Positions 42,201-51,368 of a stretch of DNA of 64,000 bases are shown in pieces. The DNA lies in the NCBI RefSeq assembly GCF_029051685.1, contig NZ_JAACFT010000018.1, positions 1 through 64,000 of the forward strand. The letters run 5' to 3'. The translations under genes and the position numbers were made by a program. The notes beneath the pieces were generated by a model, which did not search any database, was not told the origin of the DNA, and saw nothing but the letters and a program-made list of their open reading frames with translations. Every line of letters begins with the position of its first letter. Position 1 is the stretch's first letter. This DNA comes from Bradyrhizobium sp. CSA207. Its GTDB lineage: Bacteria; Pseudomonadota; Alphaproteobacteria; Rhizobiales; Xanthobacteraceae.

Positions 42201-43493
42201 ATGTCCGTCAGCGCCATGTCCGTCACTGCCAGCTTCGACCTGCTGCTGCGAGGCGGCCGCGTGATCTGCCCGGCGTCCGGCGTGGACGGCATCAGGGACG
42301 TCGCCATCCGTAACGGCAAGATCGCGGCGGTTGCATCGGACATTCTGCCGACCAGCGCCAGGGAGGTGGTCGACGTCGGCGGCAAGCTCGTGCTGCCCGG
42401 GTTGATCGACACCCACGCGCATGTCTATCAATATGTCTCCGGCCGCTTTGGCATGAATGCCGACATGGTCGGTGTGCAGTCGGGCGTGACGACGCTGGTC
42501 GACCAGGGCGGACCATCCTGCATGACGCTGCCCGGCTTTCGTCATTTCATCGCGGAGCAGGCGACCTCGCGCGTCTATGCCTTTCTGTCCGCCTATCTCG
42601 TCGGCGGACTTGAGGGGCACTACTATCCGAAGCTCTATAGTCCTGACGGCGTCGACATCGATGCGACCGTCAAATCGGCGATGGCCAATCTCGATATCGT
42701 GCGCGGCATCAAGGCGCATGCCGAGATCGGCGGCTTTGCGCGCTGGGGCATTCGCGTCATCGAGATGGCGGCGGAGATCGGCCGCCGCGCCGATCTGCCG
42801 GTCTATGTGCATTTCGGCCAGCTCTGGGGATTGCCCGAGAGCGGCGCCAATGGAGAGGATGCGGACACCATCCTGACCCGCGTGATTCCGCTGCTGCGCG
42901 AGGGCGACATCCTCGCGCATCCGTTCACGCGTCATCCCGGCGGCTTCGTCAACCGCGAGGGCGAGGTGCATCCGGTGATCCAGGCGGCACTCGATCGCGG
43001 CCTGAAGGTCGACGTCGGTCACGGCAGCCATTTTTCGTATCGTCTCGCCAAGAAGGCGATCGCCGCCGGCATCGTTCCGACCACGCTGGGCGCCGACATT
43101 CACGGCTACAACACCCACGTGCCTGCGCCGGCCGGGACTCCCGACGAGCACGAGGATGAGGAAAACCACCCCTTCGCCGGTCAGGCCAAGTTCAGCCTGG
43201 TCCAGGCGATGAGCTCGATGATGGCGCTCGGCCTGTCGCTCGAGCAGGTGGTGCCGATGGTCACCTCCAATCCGGCCAAAATGCTCGGCCGCAGCGAGGA
43301 GATCGGCGCGCTTAGGGTCGGCCGGGACGCGGACGTCTCCGTCCTCACGGAACGAAACGGCCGCTTCGTCCTGCGCGACAACGAGAAGAACGAAGTCATC
43401 GCCGAGCGGCTGCTTCAGCCGGCGTTCTGCCTGCGCGCCGGCACGCGGTTTGACGCCGTTGCGCCGATCCTGCCGCAAGCTGTCGCGGCGTAA
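42201..43493 (+). CDS. Amidohydrolase-superfamily cyclic-amide hydrolase (dihydroorotase/deacetylase-like)
   Basis: Metallo-hydrolase of 430 residues. The N-terminal metal motif is 'GLIDTHAHVYQYVSGRFG' (His72, His74), the bridging carboxylated Lys is Lys171 in 'RGIKAHAEIGGFARWG', further His ligands are in 'LPVYVHFGQLWG' and 'DILAHPFTRHPGGF', and the catalytic Asp is probably in 'TTLGADIHGYN'. The layout resembles the dihydroorotase/EF_0837-type deacetylase branch. ATG 42201 follows GAGGAGAG. It is first in the MarR-controlled rightward operon, ahead of the molybdenum hydroxylase. A second cyclic-amide hydrolase besides HydA suggests a different ring substrate. Confidence 0.9.
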   Translation: MSVSAMSVTASFDLLLRGGRVICPASGVDGIRDVAIRNGKIAAVASDILPTSAREVVDVGGKLVLPGLIDTHAHVYQYVSGRFGMNADMVGVQSGVTTLVDQGGPSCMTLPGFRHFIAEQATSRVYAFLSAYLVGGLEGHYYPKLYSPDGVDIDATVKSAMANLDIVRGIKAHAEIGGFARWGIRVIEMAAEIGRRADLPVYVHFGQLWGLPESGANGEDADTILTRVIPLLREGDILAHPFTRHPGGFVNREGEVHPVIQAALDRGLKVDVGHGSHFSYRLAKKAIAAGIVPTTLGADIHGYNTHVPAPAGTPDEHEDEENHPFAGQAKFSLVQAMSSMMALGLSLEQVVPMVTSNPAKMLGRSEEIGALRVGRDADVSVLTERNGRFVLRDNEKNEVIAERLLQPAFCLRAGTRFDAVAPILPQAVAA

Positions 43494-43516
43494 GCCCTTT
43501 GAAGGAGAGCGCCGGC

Positions 43517-45892
43517 GTGCGCAGCGAGCGAAAGTTTCCTTCTGGCGGGTCGGGGCAGGGCGTGGGCGCACGGCTGCCGCGGAAGGAGGACGACCGGCTG
43601 ATGCGCGGCCGCGGCCAGTTCGTTGCCGACATTCGCGTCGCAGGCTTGCAGGACGTTGCCTTCGTGCGCAGTCCACTGGCGCATGCGCGAATCCGCGGCA
43701 TCCATGTGCCAGAGCGCTATCGCGGCAGTGTCTTCACGGCGGCGGATCTTTCCGGTGTCAGCCCGATCCGCGCCGTATCGGCCCTTCCGGGCTTCAAGAT
43801 CTCGGAGCAGCCGGTGCTGGCCTCCGGCAAGGTGCGCCAGGTCGGCGAGCTCGTTGCGATGTGCGTCGCACCGACGCGCGCCGAGGCCGAGGACATCGCG
43901 GCATCAGTGACGCTCGATCTCGAGGAATTGCCTGCGGTCTACGACATGCTGAAGGCGCGCGAGCCGGGCTCGGCCCTGGTGCATGAGCATTGGGGCGACA
44001 ACGTCTTCCTCGAAACCAATTACGAGGTCGATATTGCCGCCGCGCTCGACGCGCCGATCAAGGTGACGCGCGAGATCTCGACCGCGCGGCAATGCATGTC
44101 GCCGCTCGAAGGCCGTGGCGTGGTTGCGAGCTTCGACCGGCGGCTCGATCAACTCACGCTGCATTCCGCGGCCCAGATGCCGCACATCACGCGCAGCGGT
44201 CTTGCCGAATGCCTCGGCATGGAGGAGGGCCGGATCCGCGTCATCTCGCCCGATGTCGGCGGCGGATTTGGGCACAAGGGAATTCTGCTGCCCGAAGAGG
44301 TCTGCCTGTCCTGGCTGACGATGAACTGCGGCCATCCGGTGCGCTGGATCGAGGATCGCCGCGAGCATCTCGTCGCCAGCTCCAATTGCCGCGAACACCA
44401 TTACAGGATCACGGCCTATGCCGATCGCGATGGCACATTGCGCGGCATCGACTGCGAGGCAACAGTGGATTCCGGCGCCTACTCGTCCTATCCGTTCTCG
44501 GCCTGCCTCGAAGCCGCGCAGGTCGCGAGCATTCTGCCCGGCCCCTATCGGATGCCGGCCTATCGCTGCCGCACCTTTTCGGTCGCCACCAACAAATGTC
44601 CGATCCTGCCATATCGCGGCGTGGCGCGCACCGGCGTGTGCTTTGCGCTGGAACTGATGCTCGACCTCGTCGCGGCGGAGGCGGGTCTCGAACCAGGCGA
44701 GGTGCGGCTGCGCAACCTGGTGCGGCCGGAGCAGATGCCGTTCGACAACATCACCAGGAAGCATTTCGACAGCGGCGACTATCCGGAAGCAATGCGGCGC
44801 GCGCTCGCCGCGATCGACATCGATGCAATTCGCGCGCGCCAGGGGCAGGGCCAAACTGACGGCCGGCGTATCGGTGTCGGCGTCTCCATCTATTGCGAGC
44901 AGGCCGCGCATGGCACGTCGGTCTATGCCGGCTGGGGCATCCCGATGGTCCCGGGTCATGAGCAGGCAACGGCGCGGCTGACGCCGGACGGCGGCCTCGA
45001 GCTGCGCGTGGGCGTGCATTCGCACGGGCAGGGCATGGAGACGACGCTCGCGCAGGTCGCGCATGAGATGCTGGGAATGGACGTCGCAAAGGTGCGCATC
45101 ATCCTCGGCGATACCGCGATGACGCCGTATTCGACCGGCACCTGGGGCTCGCGCTCGATGGTCATGGCGGGCGGTGCGGTGGCGGCCGCCTGCCGCGAGC
45201 TCGGCGAACGTGCGAGGCGCATCGGCGCCAAACTGTTACAGCACGATCCGGCCTCGGTGGTGTTGCAGAACGGCGAGGTGCGCGGCGTCAATGGCAGCGT
45301 CAGCCTCCAGGCGATCGCCCACACCTGGTATCGCCGCCCGCAGGATCTGCCGGCCGACGTCGATCCCGGCGGATTGGAAGTGACCCAGGGCTACAAGCCT
45401 GCGCGCGACAGCGGCACGTTCAGCTATGCCGCGCATGCCGCCGTCGTTGCGGTCGATCCTGATGTCGGCGAGGTCGAGATCCTCGACTACGTGATCGTCG
45501 AGGACGGCGGCGTGCTGGTCAACCCGATGGTCGTCGACGGCCAGATCTATGGCGGTCTCGCCCAAGGGGTCGGCACGGCGCTCTACGAAGAGATGCCGTT
45601 TGACACGTCCGGCCAGCCGCTGGCGACGACGCTTGCCGACTATCTGCTTCCCGGCGCGACCGAAGTTCCGGCGGCGCGTCTCGACCACATGGAGACGCCG
45701 TCGCCCTACACGCAGTTCGGCGTGAAAGGCATCGGCGAGGGCGGTGCGATTGCGCCGCCTGCCGCGATCGCCAACGCCGTCAACGATGCGCTGCGGCCGC
45801 TCGGCGTCGAGATGATGCAGTCGCCGATCACGCCACGCCGCGTGGTCGAGGCCGTGCTGGCCGCGCGCGCCGCCGAAAGGAATGCGGCATGA
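43517..45892 (+). CDS. Molybdenum hydroxylase large (molybdopterin) subunit, xanthine dehydrogenase family
   Basis: Catalytic subunit of 791 residues that hydroxylates an aromatic N-heterocycle or related C-H with water. Mo-cofactor motifs are 'VSPDVGGGFGHKGILLPEE', 'KCPILPYRGVARTGVCFALE', 'QGMETTLAQVAHEMLGMD' and the C-terminal 'FGVKGIGEGGAIAPPAAIAN' with the catalytic Glu in GEG. There is no AYxCSFR loop, so it is not a CO dehydrogenase; the 'PYRGVARTG' loop also differs from the usual AYRGAGRPE. GTG 43517 is preceded by GAAGGAGAG; a TTG at 43499 is possible. It overlaps the FAD subunit gene by four bases. Confidence 0.92.
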   Translation: MRSERKFPSGGSGQGVGARLPRKEDDRLMRGRGQFVADIRVAGLQDVAFVRSPLAHARIRGIHVPERYRGSVFTAADLSGVSPIRAVSALPGFKISEQPVLASGKVRQVGELVAMCVAPTRAEAEDIAASVTLDLEELPAVYDMLKAREPGSALVHEHWGDNVFLETNYEVDIAAALDAPIKVTREISTARQCMSPLEGRGVVASFDRRLDQLTLHSAAQMPHITRSGLAECLGMEEGRIRVISPDVGGGFGHKGILLPEEVCLSWLTMNCGHPVRWIEDRREHLVASSNCREHHYRITAYADRDGTLRGIDCEATVDSGAYSSYPFSACLEAAQVASILPGPYRMPAYRCRTFSVATNKCPILPYRGVARTGVCFALELMLDLVAAEAGLEPGEVRLRNLVRPEQMPFDNITRKHFDSGDYPEAMRRALAAIDIDAIRARQGQGQTDGRRIGVGVSIYCEQAAHGTSVYAGWGIPMVPGHEQATARLTPDGGLELRVGVHSHGQGMETTLAQVAHEMLGMDVAKVRIILGDTAMTPYSTGTWGSRSMVMAGGAVAAACRELGERARRIGAKLLQHDPASVVLQNGEVRGVNGSVSLQAIAHTWYRRPQDLPADVDPGGLEVTQGYKPARDSGTFSYAAHAAVVAVDPDVGEVEILDYVIVEDGGVLVNPMVVDGQIYGGLAQGVGTALYEEMPFDTSGQPLATTLADYLLPGATEVPAARLDHMETPSPYTQFGVKGIGEGGAIAPPAAIANAVNDALRPLGVEMMQSPITPRRVVEAVLAARAAERNAA

Positions 45893-46722
45893 AGCCCGCA
45901 CCGTTCAGCTATGAGCGCCCACGCGACCTCAACGCGGCGCTGGCGATGCTTGCGGCGAACGGATCTGCGAAGATCATCGCAGGCGGCCAATCACTGGGGC
46001 CGATGCTGAACTTGCGGCTGGTGCAGCCGGAACTCGTCGTCGACATCTCCGGCTTGGCCGCTCTCAAACGGGCAGAATCGTCCCGCGACGAACTCGTGCT
46101 CGGCGCCCTGGTCACGCATGCCGATATCGAGGACGGACGCACGCCGGATGTGACCCGCGGCGCCATGCGCGGCGTTGCCGCCAACATCGCCTATCGCGCG
46201 GTGCGCAACCGCGGCACGATCGGCGGCTCGCTCAGCCATGCCGATCCCGCCGCGGACTGGGTCTCCGCGCTGGCGGCTCTGGGGGCGCGGTTGACGCTGC
46301 GCAGTCTTGCCGGCGCGCGCACGCTGGCCGTCGAGGCGTTCGTCGTCGGCGCCCTCGAATCGGCGCTGCACGCCGGCGAGATCGTCGAGGCCATTCATGT
46401 GCCGGCGCGTGCCGTCTCGGCGCATTGGGGCTATGCCAAGAGCTGCCGCAAGACCGGCGAGTTTGCCCATGCCATCGGCGCGGTCCTGGTCGATCCCGCC
46501 GCCGCCACCGCCCGCGTCGTGATCGGTGCGATCGACACGGCGCCGATCGTCGTGACCGATGCGGCGGAGCTGTTCGGCGGGCGGGTCGGCGCCGATTACA
46601 AGCAGCGTTTTGATGCCCGCATCGCGGATCTCCTGATTGCGAAGGCCGGGATCAACGACGCTGTACGGCGACACATCCATGTGAGCGTGTTGAAGCGTGC
46701 CGTTCACGAGGCCGCGGCATGA
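45889..46722 (+). CDS. Molybdenum hydroxylase FAD-binding (medium) subunit
   Basis: Electron-transfer subunit of 277 residues, CoxM/XdhB family. FAD-binding segments are 'IIAGGQSLGPMLNLRLVQP' and 'AYRAVRNRGTIGGSLSHADP', both highly typical. Its start overlaps the large-subunit stop and its stop overlaps the small-subunit start, so the three subunits should be made in fixed ratio. It passes electrons from the 2Fe-2S clusters to an acceptor. Confidence 0.93.
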   Translation: MKPAPFSYERPRDLNAALAMLAANGSAKIIAGGQSLGPMLNLRLVQPELVVDISGLAALKRAESSRDELVLGALVTHADIEDGRTPDVTRGAMRGVAANIAYRAVRNRGTIGGSLSHADPAADWVSALAALGARLTLRSLAGARTLAVEAFVVGALESALHAGEIVEAIHVPARAVSAHWGYAKSCRKTGEFAHAIGAVLVDPAAATARVVIGAIDTAPIVVTDAAELFGGRVGADYKQRFDARIADLLIAKAGINDAVRRHIHVSVLKRAVHEAAA

Positions 46723-47924
46723 ACACGATCACCCTCAGCGTCAACCATCGTGCGGTGGAGGTGCTGGCTGAGCCGCGCACCAGTCTTGCCGATTTCGTAC
46801 GCGACAAGCTCGACCTGACCGGCACGCATCTCGGCTGCGAGCACGGCGTTTGCGGTGCCTGCACCGTACTGCTCGACGGGGTGCCGGCGCGCTCCTGCAT
46901 CACTTATGCCGCGGCCTGCCAGGGCGCCGACATCACTACCATCGAAGGCCTCGACGAGGACGAGGTCACGGCCGAGCTGCGCGCTGCCTTCACCCGGGAG
47001 CATGCCTTGCAATGCGGCTACTGCACCCCGGGGATGCTGGTCTCCGCGCGCGACTTGGTGCTGCGTCTGCCGGATGCTGACGAGCGCCGGATCCGCGTCG
47101 GCCTGAGCGGCAATCTCTGCCGCTGCACCGGCTATGTCGGTATCGTGCGGGCGGTGCAGTCGGTGATCGAGACGCGGCGCGCGCGCAACATCGCGCCGCA
47201 AGCCGGTGGCGGCCGGACCATCCTTGGTCCCGCCGGTTCGGGGCGGGCCACGTCGGGCGGAAACGAACAGCCGCTGCGGCCTGCGCGGCAGGAGCTTGCG
47301 CCGGCATCGGAAAGTTCCGCACCGGACGTCATCCCGGACTTCACGCCTGCGACCGTTCTCGATCAGCGCTTCACGCTGCCGCACGCGCCGGCAAAAGTGT
47401 TTGCGATGTTCGATGACATCAAGAGCATCGCAGCCTGCCTTCCCGGCGTGTCGCTGACGGCGCCCCCGAAGCCGGAGCGCGTCGAAGGTGCGATCCGCGT
47501 CAGGCTCGGGCCGATTGCGGCAGCATTCGAGGGGGCCGCGCGCGTCGAGCGCGATCCGGCGACGCTCTCCGGCCGCATCGTCGGCATCGGCACGGATCGC
47601 CGCAGCCGCTCGGCGACGCAAGGTGAAATTTGCTACCGCCTGGTCCCCATCGATGGCGGCGCTGCGACCGCCGTCGAGCTGTCGATCGGGTACACGCTCA
47701 CCGGAATGCTGGCCCAGGTCGGCCGGCCGGGCCTGGTGCGCGATCTCGCCGGACGCCTGGTGGCGGACTTCGCCGGCAATCTCGACCGCCACATGTCGGG
47801 TGCGCCGCTGCGCGAGGTCGCTCCGGCGGAGCTCGGCGGCTTGCCGATCATCTTCGATGTTTTGCGCGCCCGCCTCGCGCGCGTCTTTGGCCGCTTCTTC
47901 GCCAAAAGGGGCGGAGCGGGATGA
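46719..47924 (+). CDS. Fusion of molybdenum hydroxylase 2Fe-2S small subunit and a CoxG-like (SRPBCC) domain
   Basis: Protein of 401 residues in two parts. Residues 1-158 form a complete small subunit: the plant-type 2Fe-2S ligands are Cys40, 45, 48 and 60, and the second cluster uses Cys99, 102, 134 and 136 ('QCGYCTPG', 'NLCRCTGYVG'). After a Gly/Ala/Pro-rich linker (about 160-210), residues 212-370 match the CoxG/SRPBCC fold ('FTLPHAPAKVFAMFDDIKSI', 'AACLPGVSLTAPP', 'GTDRRSRSATQGEICYRLVP'). The C-terminus is basic and amphipathic ('RARLARVFGRFFAKRGG'). CoxG normally is a separate protein that helps active-site assembly or membrane anchoring of CO dehydrogenase. Here it is welded to the small subunit. 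Confidence 0.9.
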   Translation: MNTITLSVNHRAVEVLAEPRTSLADFVRDKLDLTGTHLGCEHGVCGACTVLLDGVPARSCITYAAACQGADITTIEGLDEDEVTAELRAAFTREHALQCGYCTPGMLVSARDLVLRLPDADERRIRVGLSGNLCRCTGYVGIVRAVQSVIETRRARNIAPQAGGGRTILGPAGSGRATSGGNEQPLRPARQELAPASESSAPDVIPDFTPATVLDQRFTLPHAPAKVFAMFDDIKSIAACLPGVSLTAPPKPERVEGAIRVRLGPIAAAFEGAARVERDPATLSGRIVGIGTDRRSRSATQGEICYRLVPIDGGAATAVELSIGYTLTGMLAQVGRPGLVRDLAGRLVADFAGNLDRHMSGAPLREVAPAELGGLPIIFDVLRARLARVFGRFFAKRGGAG

Positions 47925-48006
47925 CGGATCGGCGCGTTCGCGCAGCGCGGAAGCGACGAAGCTTGGACTGCCTAGAGATCAACAGCGTGGGATTTGGAGA
48001 GACAGA

Positions 48007-49161
48007 ATGACACGAGCACTCGGACTTGTTCCGGCAGTCGCGCTGGCGGCAGCCCTGTTCGCCGGCGCGGCGGCGGCGCAGACCATCAAGATCGGCGTCA
48101 ACGAACCGCTCACCGGCGCGTTCGCGGCGTCCGGCACTTATGTCGTCAATGGTGCCAAGATCGCTGCCGACGAGATCAACGCCAAGGGCGGTGTTCTCGG
48201 CAAGAAGATCGAGCTCGTGATCGAGGACAACAAGAGCAACCCGACCGAAGCGGCCGCCGTTGCCGAGAAGCTCATCACCAGCGACAAGGTGCCGGTCCTG
48301 ATGGGCGCCTGGGGCTCGAGCCTGACACTGGCCGTGATGCCGAAGCTGATCGAATATGAGACGCCGATGGTCGTCGAGACCTCGTCCTCGGGCAAGATCA
48401 CGACGACCGGCAATCCCTTCATCTTCCGCATCTCGCCGCCTTCGGCGGTCGAGGCTGCGGCGTTCAAGGGCATTGTCGACAAGCTCGCATTGAAGAAGGT
48501 CGACTTCCTCGTCATCAACAACGACTGGGGCCGCGGCACGGCCGAGGATTTCAGCAAGATGATGAAGGACAAGGGGATCGGGATCGGCCTGGTCGAGACC
48601 ATGGACCAGGGCGCGCAGGACATGAGCGCGCAGCTCTCCAAGATCAAGAGCTCGGATTCGGAGACCGTCATCGTCACCACCGCCGTTGATCAGTTGACGC
48701 TGATCTTCAAGCAGGCGGCCGCGCTGGGGCTCAAGAAGCGCATCATCACCACCGGCGGCTCGCAGAACCCGGACCAGATCATCGCGCAGGCGGGAGCCGC
48801 CGCCAATGGCACCATGCATCTGACGACATTCCTGCCATGGTTCCCGGACAAGACGCCCAACCCGGAAGCGACCAACTATTTCATCTCGGAGTGGAAGAAG
48901 CGCGGCTTCGAGTTCGCCGGCTGCACCGAGAGCTTCCGCGGCTATGACGGCATCCGCACCGCGGCGGCCGCGATCGAGAAGGCGGGCAAGGCCGAGCCCG
49001 CGGCGATCAAGGCGGCGTTCTGGGACATCAAGCTGAAGGGGCTCAACGGCGATATCATGTTCCGCAAGTCCGGTCCCGAAGGCAAGGAGAGCGGGCAGAG
49101 CCAGCCGAACGTCTATCTGATCGAGATCAACGAGGGCAAGGTCGAGATGAAGACGCTCTAG
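48007..49161 (+). CDS. ABC transporter substrate-binding protein (branched-chain amino acid / LivK type)
   Basis: Periplasmic binding protein of 384 residues with a clear signal peptide (hydrophobic residues 4-18, cleavage after 'GAAAA'). The mature start 'QTIKIGVNEPLTGAFAASG' and 'VVNGAKIAADEINAKGGVLG' are typical of the HAAT/LivK family, which in bacteria also binds urea, amides and aromatic acids. ATG 48007 is chosen because of GGAGAGACAG upstream and the signal peptide; the open frame to the left is not coding. It lies 82 bases after the hydroxylase fusion gene, and a repeat element separates it from its permease genes. Confidence 0.92.
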   Translation: MTRALGLVPAVALAAALFAGAAAAQTIKIGVNEPLTGAFAASGTYVVNGAKIAADEINAKGGVLGKKIELVIEDNKSNPTEAAAVAEKLITSDKVPVLMGAWGSSLTLAVMPKLIEYETPMVVETSSSGKITTTGNPFIFRISPPSAVEAAAFKGIVDKLALKKVDFLVINNDWGRGTAEDFSKMMKDKGIGIGLVETMDQGAQDMSAQLSKIKSSDSETVIVTTAVDQLTLIFKQAAALGLKKRIITTGGSQNPDQIIAQAGAAANGTMHLTTFLPWFPDKTPNPEATNYFISEWKKRGFEFAGCTESFRGYDGIRTAAAAIEKAGKAEPAAIKAAFWDIKLKGLNGDIMFRKSGPEGKESGQSQPNVYLIEINEGKVEMKTL

Positions 49162-49205
49162 GGTCGGCCAGTCACAGGCGAGGGCGGCACATCGCCACTC
49201 TCGCC

Positions 49206-49434
49206 TTACTACGCAGGGCTATCGCATATGAAGAAAAGCGCGGCGGGCAGCTTGCCTGCGGCCCATCCTTCGAGACGCCCGCCTACGGCGGGCCCTCAGG
49301 ATGAGGTCGCGTTTTGCGGCGAGATATTAGACCCTCATGGTGAGGAGCCCGCCAAAGCGGGCGTCTCGAACCATGCAGGCTGAGCTCATCCGGCGGCCTC
49401 CCGCTGTCATATGCGATAGCCCTACTTTACTACG
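49206..49434. mobile_element. MITE-like palindromic repeat element with 17-bp terminal inverted repeats
   Basis: The ends are perfect 17-bp inverted repeats: AGGGCTATCGCATATGA (49215-49231) and its complement (49407-49423). The octamer TTACTACG flanks them directly at 49206-49213 and 49427-49434, as a target-site duplication would. Inside, two arms of about 43 bases (49264-49306 and 49333-49375) are inverted copies of each other and contain nested short stems such as CGCCCGCC/GGCGGGC. I recall similar CATCCTTCGAGACGCC-type palindromes as common intergenic repeats in Bradyrhizobium. No transposase is present. It lies between the binding-protein and permease genes of one importer. Confidence 0.75.
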
Positions 49435-49452
49435 AGTCATTCGGGAACGGCT

Positions 49453-50325
49453 TTGAGCGAATTCCTACAGCATCTGGTCAACATGCTCGTGCTCGGCGGC
49501 ACTTATGCGCTGCTGGGCATCGGGCTCACGCTGATCTTCGGCATCATGAACGTCGTGAACTTCACGCACGGCGTTTTGTACACGTTCGGCGCCTACATCA
49601 TGTTCATCGTGGTGCATCAGCTCGGGCTGAACTTCTTCCTGGCGTTGCCCGTGGCCGTGCTGGCCGGATGGCTGTTAGGTGCGGCCATCGAGCTGACGCT
49701 GCTGAGGCCGCTGCGCGGCTCCGACATCGACACCACGATGCTGGTCATGATCGGCGCCTGGATCGCAATGCAATCAGGCGCGTTGTGGATATGGGGCGGC
49801 GTCGCGAAATCGGTTGCAACACCGTTTCCGGAGGCCCCGCTGGTGCTCGGACCGGTTTCGGTGTCCTGGCTGCGCCTGTTCGTGCTGGCGGCAGCGGCAT
49901 TCCTGATCCTGGTGACGTACCTGTTGATCAACCGGACCAGACTTGGCCGTGCGATGAGGGCAACGTTTCAGGACGACGACACGGCCTCGCTAATGGGGGT
50001 CAATGTCGATCTGATTTACACCTCGACCTTCGCGATCGGCTCCAGTCTTGCGGCTGCCGCGGGCGCGCTGCTCGGGCCGGTCTATGTGATCTTTCCGCAG
50101 ATGGGCGATCTCGCCGCCGTCAAGGCGTTCGCCATCGTCATCCTCGGCGGCCTCGGCAACATCACGGGAGCGGTGATCGGCGGCTTTATCCTGGCTTTGG
50201 CGGAGGAGCTCGGCGCCGGCTATGTCTCGTCCGGTTACCGCGACGCCATGGGCTTCGTGATCATCATCGCGGTCCTGATCTTCAAGCCGACCGGACTGTT
50301 CGCGCGCTCGGAGCGCGTCGGATGA
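49453..50325 (+). CDS. livH: Branched-chain-type ABC transporter permease (LivH-like)
   Basis: Inner-membrane permease of 290 residues with about eight hydrophobic segments. LivH landmarks are 'LGGTYALLGIGLTLIFGIMN' at residues 14-33, 'VVNFTHGVLYTFGAY' and the C-terminal 'VILGGLGNITGAVIGGFILA'. The start is TTG 49453, with GGGAACGG upstream; no ATG or GTG gives the complete first helix. Its stop overlaps the LivM-like start (GGATGA). The element at 49206-49434 ends only 18 bases before the start and may affect its expression. Confidence 0.9.
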   Translation: MSEFLQHLVNMLVLGGTYALLGIGLTLIFGIMNVVNFTHGVLYTFGAYIMFIVVHQLGLNFFLALPVAVLAGWLLGAAIELTLLRPLRGSDIDTTMLVMIGAWIAMQSGALWIWGGVAKSVATPFPEAPLVLGPVSVSWLRLFVLAAAAFLILVTYLLINRTRLGRAMRATFQDDDTASLMGVNVDLIYTSTFAIGSSLAAAAGALLGPVYVIFPQMGDLAAVKAFAIVILGGLGNITGAVIGGFILALAEELGAGYVSSGYRDAMGFVIIIAVLIFKPTGLFARSERVG

Positions 50326-51368
50326 GGGCAGGTCTCACCATTCTTGCCGTCGCAGCGTTGGCTTCTGTGCCGCTCTGGCTGCGCGATCCCTATCTCCTGA
50401 ACGCGCTGATCACGACCGGGATCTTCGTCATCGGCGCGATGAGTCTCAACCTGCTGCTCGGCTTCACCGGGCAGCTGAGCCTCGGTCACATCGCCTTCTT
50501 CGGCATCGGCGCCTATGTCAGCGCGCTGACATCGCTCGGCTTCGACATCGGACTGCCCGGCGGCTTTCGGCTGGTTCATGAGCCGTGGCCGCCGATCCTG
50601 GGATTCGTGCTCGCGATCCTGATCGCGGGAACGTGCGGCTATTTCGTCGGGCTGCTCTCGTTCCGGGTCCGCGGCGCTTATTTCGTCATCGTGACGATCT
50701 CCTTTGCCGAGGTCGTCCGGCTGGTCGCGTTAAATTGGGTCGATCTGACGCAAGGGCCTCTGGCGCTGACCAACATCCCCTCGATTGCGCTGCCTTTGGC
50801 TGGCCTTGGCGAGCTGACACTGCGCACCAAGCTGCAGAACTATTACCTCGTGCTGGCGGTGGGGCTGATCGCCTATCTCCTGATCGCGCGCCTCGTTCAT
50901 TCGCATTTCGGCCGAGCGATGCGCGGACTGATGGAGAATGAAACACTGGCAGTCTCCGTCGGCATCGACGTGACCAGGACGCTGACGCTGGCGGCGGTGA
51001 TATCGGCCGCGATCGCAGGCGCGGCCGGCAGCCTCTATGCCCACTATATCCGGATCATCGATCCCGAGGTGTTTGCCTTCATCAACACCGTCACCATGGT
51101 GATCATGGTCATCAGCGGCGGCAAGGGCTCGCTGGCCGGTCCCGTCGTCGGAGGCCTGATCTTCGGGCTGCTGCCGGTCGCGCTGCGTCCGATCATGGCT
51201 CCTGAAGCGCAGTGGATCGCCTATGGCGGCGTGCTGATCGCCATTCTGTTCGTGCTGCCGCGCGGCATCGTTCCATCGCTGGCCCAACGCTTTGCCGCTA
51301 GACGAAGCGGGAAGACCGCGCTGCCGCCGGTCGCGCTGGCCGACACCGGCGTCAAGGAGCGGGTGTGA
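50322..51368 (+). CDS. livM: Branched-chain-type ABC transporter permease (LivM-like)
   Basis: Second permease, 348 residues. Landmarks are 'GAMSLNLLLGFTGQLSLGHI', 'AFFGIGAYVSALTSLG' and the C-terminal 'VITGGKGSL'-like 'MVISGGKGSLAGPVVGGLIF'. The ATG at 50322 overlaps the LivH-like stop; the long upstream-open frame is the shadow of that gene. It is followed by the two ATPase genes with overlapping ends. Confidence 0.92.
   Translation: MRAGLTILAVAALASVPLWLRDPYLLNALITTGIFVIGAMSLNLLLGFTGQLSLGHIAFFGIGAYVSALTSLGFDIGLPGGFRLVHEPWPPILGFVLAILIAGTCGYFVGLLSFRVRGAYFVIVTISFAEVVRLVALNWVDLTQGPLALTNIPSIALPLAGLGELTLRTKLQNYYLVLAVGLIAYLLIARLVHSHFGRAMRGLMENETLAVSVGIDVTRTLTLAAVISAAIAGAAGSLYAHYIRIIDPEVFAFINTVTMVIMVISGGKGSLAGPVVGGLIFGLLPVALRPIMAPEAQWIAYGGVLIAILFVLPRGIVPSLAQRFAARRSGKTALPPVALADTGVKERV

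Noticed and set aside
42045..43676. Minus-strand frame that would extend the MarR protein to about 700 residues
   Set aside because: The extension is opposite the amidohydrolase gene, has no domain features and crosses the 24-bp palindrome; a GTG with a Shine-Dalgarno at 42044 gives a normal MarR length.
49668..50321. Extension of the LivM-like frame upstream over the LivH-like gene
   Set aside because: The extra 218 residues are an out-of-frame shadow of LivH; the ATG at 50322 overlaps the LivH stop and begins a normal LivM.
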